Assembly (NCBI RefSeq): GCF_002909375.1
Contig: NZ_PPXD01000008.1
Coordinates: forward strand, 111,705-175,704
From: Cryobacterium zongtaii
GTDB taxonomy: Bacteria > Actinomycetota > Actinomycetes > Actinomycetales > Microbacteriaceae
Direction: 5' to 3'
Length of the DNA stretch: 64,000 nucleotides
A program made the position numbers and the translations under genes. This document shows, in pieces, positions 62,033 through 64,000 of this stretch. The notes beneath the pieces were generated by a model. That model had not been told where the DNA came from. It did no database searches and was given only the letters and a program-made list of their open reading frames with translations. Within the stretch, counting starts at the first letter, position 1; every line of letters starts with the position of its first letter.

Positions 62033-63592
62033 TCAGTCGCCCTCGAGCACGGCCATGGCGGCGTTGTGCCCGCCGAGTCCGCTCACCCCGCCGCCGCGCC
62101 GAGCGCCGGCTCCACAGAGCAGAATCCGCGGATGCCGGGTAGCCACGCCCCAGCGCTGGGCGGCGGTGTCCCTGGGCGCGTCATCTTCCAGGAACGGCCA
62201 GGACAGGAGCCCGTGGAAAATGTCCCCGCCGGGCAGGTTGAGCGCCGACTCGAGGTCCGCGGTGGTCTTGGTCTCGATGCACGGCCTGCCGGCGGCATCC
62301 CGGAGCAGCAGGTCCTCGATGGGTTCGGCCAGCACCGAGTTGAGGGAGGCCAGAACGGCGGCCTGCAACTGGGCCCTGACGGCGGTGTTGTCCAGGCGGG
62401 TAAGCCGGTCGGGGGTGTGCAGGCCGAACACCGTGAGGGTCTGCGCGCCGGCCGCCACCAGTTCCGGCGAGAGGATGCTCGGATCGGTGAGGGAGTGGCA
62501 ATAGATCTCACAGGAGACCAGACCGGGGACCCGGCCCGCACTGGCCTGCCGATACGCGTCCTCGAGCTGGCTGAGCGTCTCATTGATGTGAAAGGTTCCG
62601 CCGAACGCGGCCTCGGCCGACACCGACGCATCAAGCAGGCGGGGAAGTCGGCTGAGCAGCAGATTCACCTTCACCTGGGCGCCCTCGGGCTTCACGGTGT
62701 CCGGTGTGCGCTCACCAAGCAGGCCGTCCAGCACCCACGGTGCCACGTTCGCCAGCACGTGGCTTCCCACGGTGCTCTCGTCCCGGAGTTCGTGCCGGTA
62801 GCGCACGGTGCCGTCCGGATCGATGCTGGTGACCTCTGCGCTCGTCAGGATGCGCGCACCGGCCTGGCGGGCAACTCGCTCCAGCTCCCCGGTCACCGCA
62901 CCCATACCGCCGACGGGTACATCCCAGTCGCCGGTGCCGTTTCCGATCGAGTGGTAGAGAAAGCAGCGGTTCGCATCCAGTGACGCGTCATTCACCGAGG
63001 TGAACGTGCCGATCAGGCCGTCGGTGGCCACCACCCCGCGCACGAGGTCGGAGCCGAATCGCCGGTTGAGCATGTCGCCGAGGGGATGCTCGATGAGCTC
63101 GTCCCACAGGGCGTCGTCGCCGACCAGCCGGCGGGCCTCTGACCGGGTGGGAAGCGGCTCGCACACCGTGGGGAACAGCGCACGGGCCAGATGCCCGAGG
63201 TCGCCACCGAGTTGCTGCCACCCCGCGATGTCCGCCCCGGCTCCAATCCGGTCGAAGGAGGCCCGCGTCGCCTCGGCATCGCCCGCATCCACCAGCAGGC
63301 CGGTCGCCGGGTTGGCCGGATCCGGGGTGTACGACGAGTACCGCCGCCGCGCCAGCTCGATCGACAGGCCGAGCTCGTCGATGATGCGGGCAGGCAGCAG
63401 GCTCACCAGGTACGAGTACCGGGACAGACGGGCATCCACCCCGGTGAAGGCGGCAGCCGATACCGCTGCTCCGCCCACGTGGTCGTCCCGTTCGAGAACC
63501 AGCACCCTCCGCCCGGCCTTGGCCAGATAGGCCGCGGCGGTGAGGCCATTATGGCCGCCTCCGACGATCACGATGTCGTGCGTGGAGTCCAT
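62033..63592 (-). CDS. FAD-dependent oxidoreductase, phytoene-desaturase/PYROXD2-like
   Basis: 519 residues. An N-terminal FAD Rossmann fold (IVIVGGGHNGLTAAAYLAKA, then LERDDHVGGAA), a long middle substrate domain, and a terminal FAD signature (LCGAGARRGGGVSGLGGHNA). It resembles CrtI-type desaturases and human PYROXD2, but no carotenoid genes are adjacent. ATG at 63592 has AAGGG; a -10 TAGGGT lies at 63630-63635. The open frame runs on upstream but shows no coding character. Confidence 0.88.
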   Translation of the reverse strand: MDSTHDIVIVGGGHNGLTAAAYLAKAGRRVLVLERDDHVGGAAVSAAAFTGVDARLSRYSYLVSLLPARIIDELGLSIELARRRYSSYTPDPANPATGLLVDAGDAEATRASFDRIGAGADIAGWQQLGGDLGHLARALFPTVCEPLPTRSEARRLVGDDALWDELIEHPLGDMLNRRFGSDLVRGVVATDGLIGTFTSVNDASLDANRCFLYHSIGNGTGDWDVPVGGMGAVTGELERVARQAGARILTSAEVTSIDPDGTVRYRHELRDESTVGSHVLANVAPWVLDGLLGERTPDTVKPEGAQVKVNLLLSRLPRLLDASVSAEAAFGGTFHINETLSQLEDAYRQASAGRVPGLVSCEIYCHSLTDPSILSPELVAAGAQTLTVFGLHTPDRLTRLDNTAVRAQLQAAVLASLNSVLAEPIEDLLLRDAAGRPCIETKTTADLESALNLPGGDIFHGLLSWPFLEDDAPRDTAAQRWGVATRHPRILLCGAGARRGGGVSGLGGHNAAMAVLEGD

Positions 63593-63673
63593 GAAAGAGC
63601 CCTTCTCAAGCGCCGATGCTGGTCTGTCGACCCTATCCTCGCTAGGGCGACACGCCCGGGATGCGGATGGGAT

Positions 63674-63702
63674 TTGCGACCCCCCCAGAATCCCCGTAAT
63701 GT
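63674..63702 (+). promoter_or_regulatory. rRNA operon promoter candidate, TTGCGA-N17-TAATGT
   Basis: -35 TTGCGA (63674-63679), 17-bp spacer, -10 TAATGT (63697-63702), on the plus strand upstream of the rrn leader. Other, weaker hexamers occur in the AT-rich part. Confidence 0.5.
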
Positions 63703-63916
63703 CATCTCTCGTCACCCCACAGGTTCGGAAAGCCGAAGAGCTACCGGCCTCAAGCGGGACCAAATCCAAGCAGAAAAGAAAGCGATTCTTCGCTTTGTAC
63801 AGCTTGATGAAGTTTGCTTCGAATTCCCGAATAGGAATCCCAGCAGACAACAAGAACAAACATCGAAGTGCCCCGGAGCGACAGCCATTAGGCCTGAAGT
63901 CGGGTGCGTCCGATCC

Positions 63917-63936
63917 TTGAGAACTCAACAGCGTGC
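63917..63936 (+). promoter_or_regulatory. rRNA leader antitermination-type motif (TTGAGAACTC...)
   Basis: TTGAGAACTCAACAGCGTGC, the conserved actinobacterial sequence found in rRNA leaders and 16S-23S spacers, associated with the boxA antiterminator. Here it probably precedes the rRNA gene, which lies beyond 64000. Confidence 0.75.
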
Positions 63937-64000
63937 ACAATGTCAAATGCCAAAAACCTCGGTCGTAGGGTCCCTTTCTAGGGGATACCGCGACAGAGAT

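Larger units (their letters stand above)
63593..64000 (+). other. gene-free region leading to an rRNA operon outside the window
   Basis: About 400 bp with no reading frame of normal composition; AT-rich from 63760 to 63870. It contains the oxidoreductase promoter, a strong plus-strand promoter candidate and a boxA-like antitermination region. The structural rRNA is not reached. Confidence 0.7.

Overview
This window is a high-GC stretch of chromosome from an actinobacterium, most likely a member of the Microbacteriaceae (Cryobacterium or a close relative). That placement is inferred from gene content and style: a NucS/EndoMS mismatch endonuclease, the coproporphyrin-dependent haem pathway with HemQ/ChdC, a single-chain glycyl-tRNA synthetase, two DUF222-HNH proteins, many GTG starts, 4-nt overlapping starts and stops, and many apparently leaderless genes whose -10 element (TAnnnT) lies exactly 6 nt before the start codon.

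Layout. 1-3600: the 3' part of a DUF222-HNH gene, a SugE/Gdx guanidinium exporter behind a guanidine-III riboswitch, and a two-domain FKBP lipoprotein. 3600-12400: ArsR regulator plus SulP transporter, a one-piece ATPase/LuxR-type regulator, a HAD phosphatase, a P-loop kinase with nucS, an MFS transporter and a MATE exporter. 12400-19900: a polyketide-type ABC exporter pair, an MDR oxidoreductase, an M13 peptidase, a beta-lactamase-like protein without catalytic residues, and a YdeI-like protein. 19900-27000: a DUF4287/DUF5655-like protein, glutamate dehydrogenase, Nudix hydrolase plus shikimate dehydrogenase, cstA-ybdD, and a polysaccharide deacetylase lipoprotein. 27079: glycyl-tRNA synthetase.

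28600-43430 is the centrepiece, an almost complete haem locus: hemA diverges from hemE-cgoX, then three small membrane or envelope genes, then chdC-cpfC-hemC-hemD, a TetR/MMPL pair, and hemB-hemL. Together these run from glutamyl-tRNA to coprohaem and haem b through the coproporphyrin branch.

43500-63600 is mixed housekeeping: a protein with basic tandem repeats, an XRE-cupin regulator, a dienelactone hydrolase-like protein, DUF1304, a YhdH-type reductase, an ABC-2 pair, a cysteine desulfurase-like protein, an LssY_C protein, an aldo/keto reductase with an MFS transporter, TrhO, a PEBP, a second DUF222-HNH gene, an esterase, a nucleoside phosphorylase-amidohydrolase pair, a thioesterase, an SRPBCC protein and a FAD oxidoreductase. 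The right end (about 63660-64000) is the promoter and leader of an rRNA operon whose structural genes lie outside the window.

No tRNA, CRISPR array, insertion sequence, integrase or phage module was seen. The most notable items are the guanidine-III riboswitch, a MATE gene whose only plausible full-length start is AUC, the dead beta-lactamase fold, the recurring leaderless start geometry, and families of long palindromic intergenic repeats.
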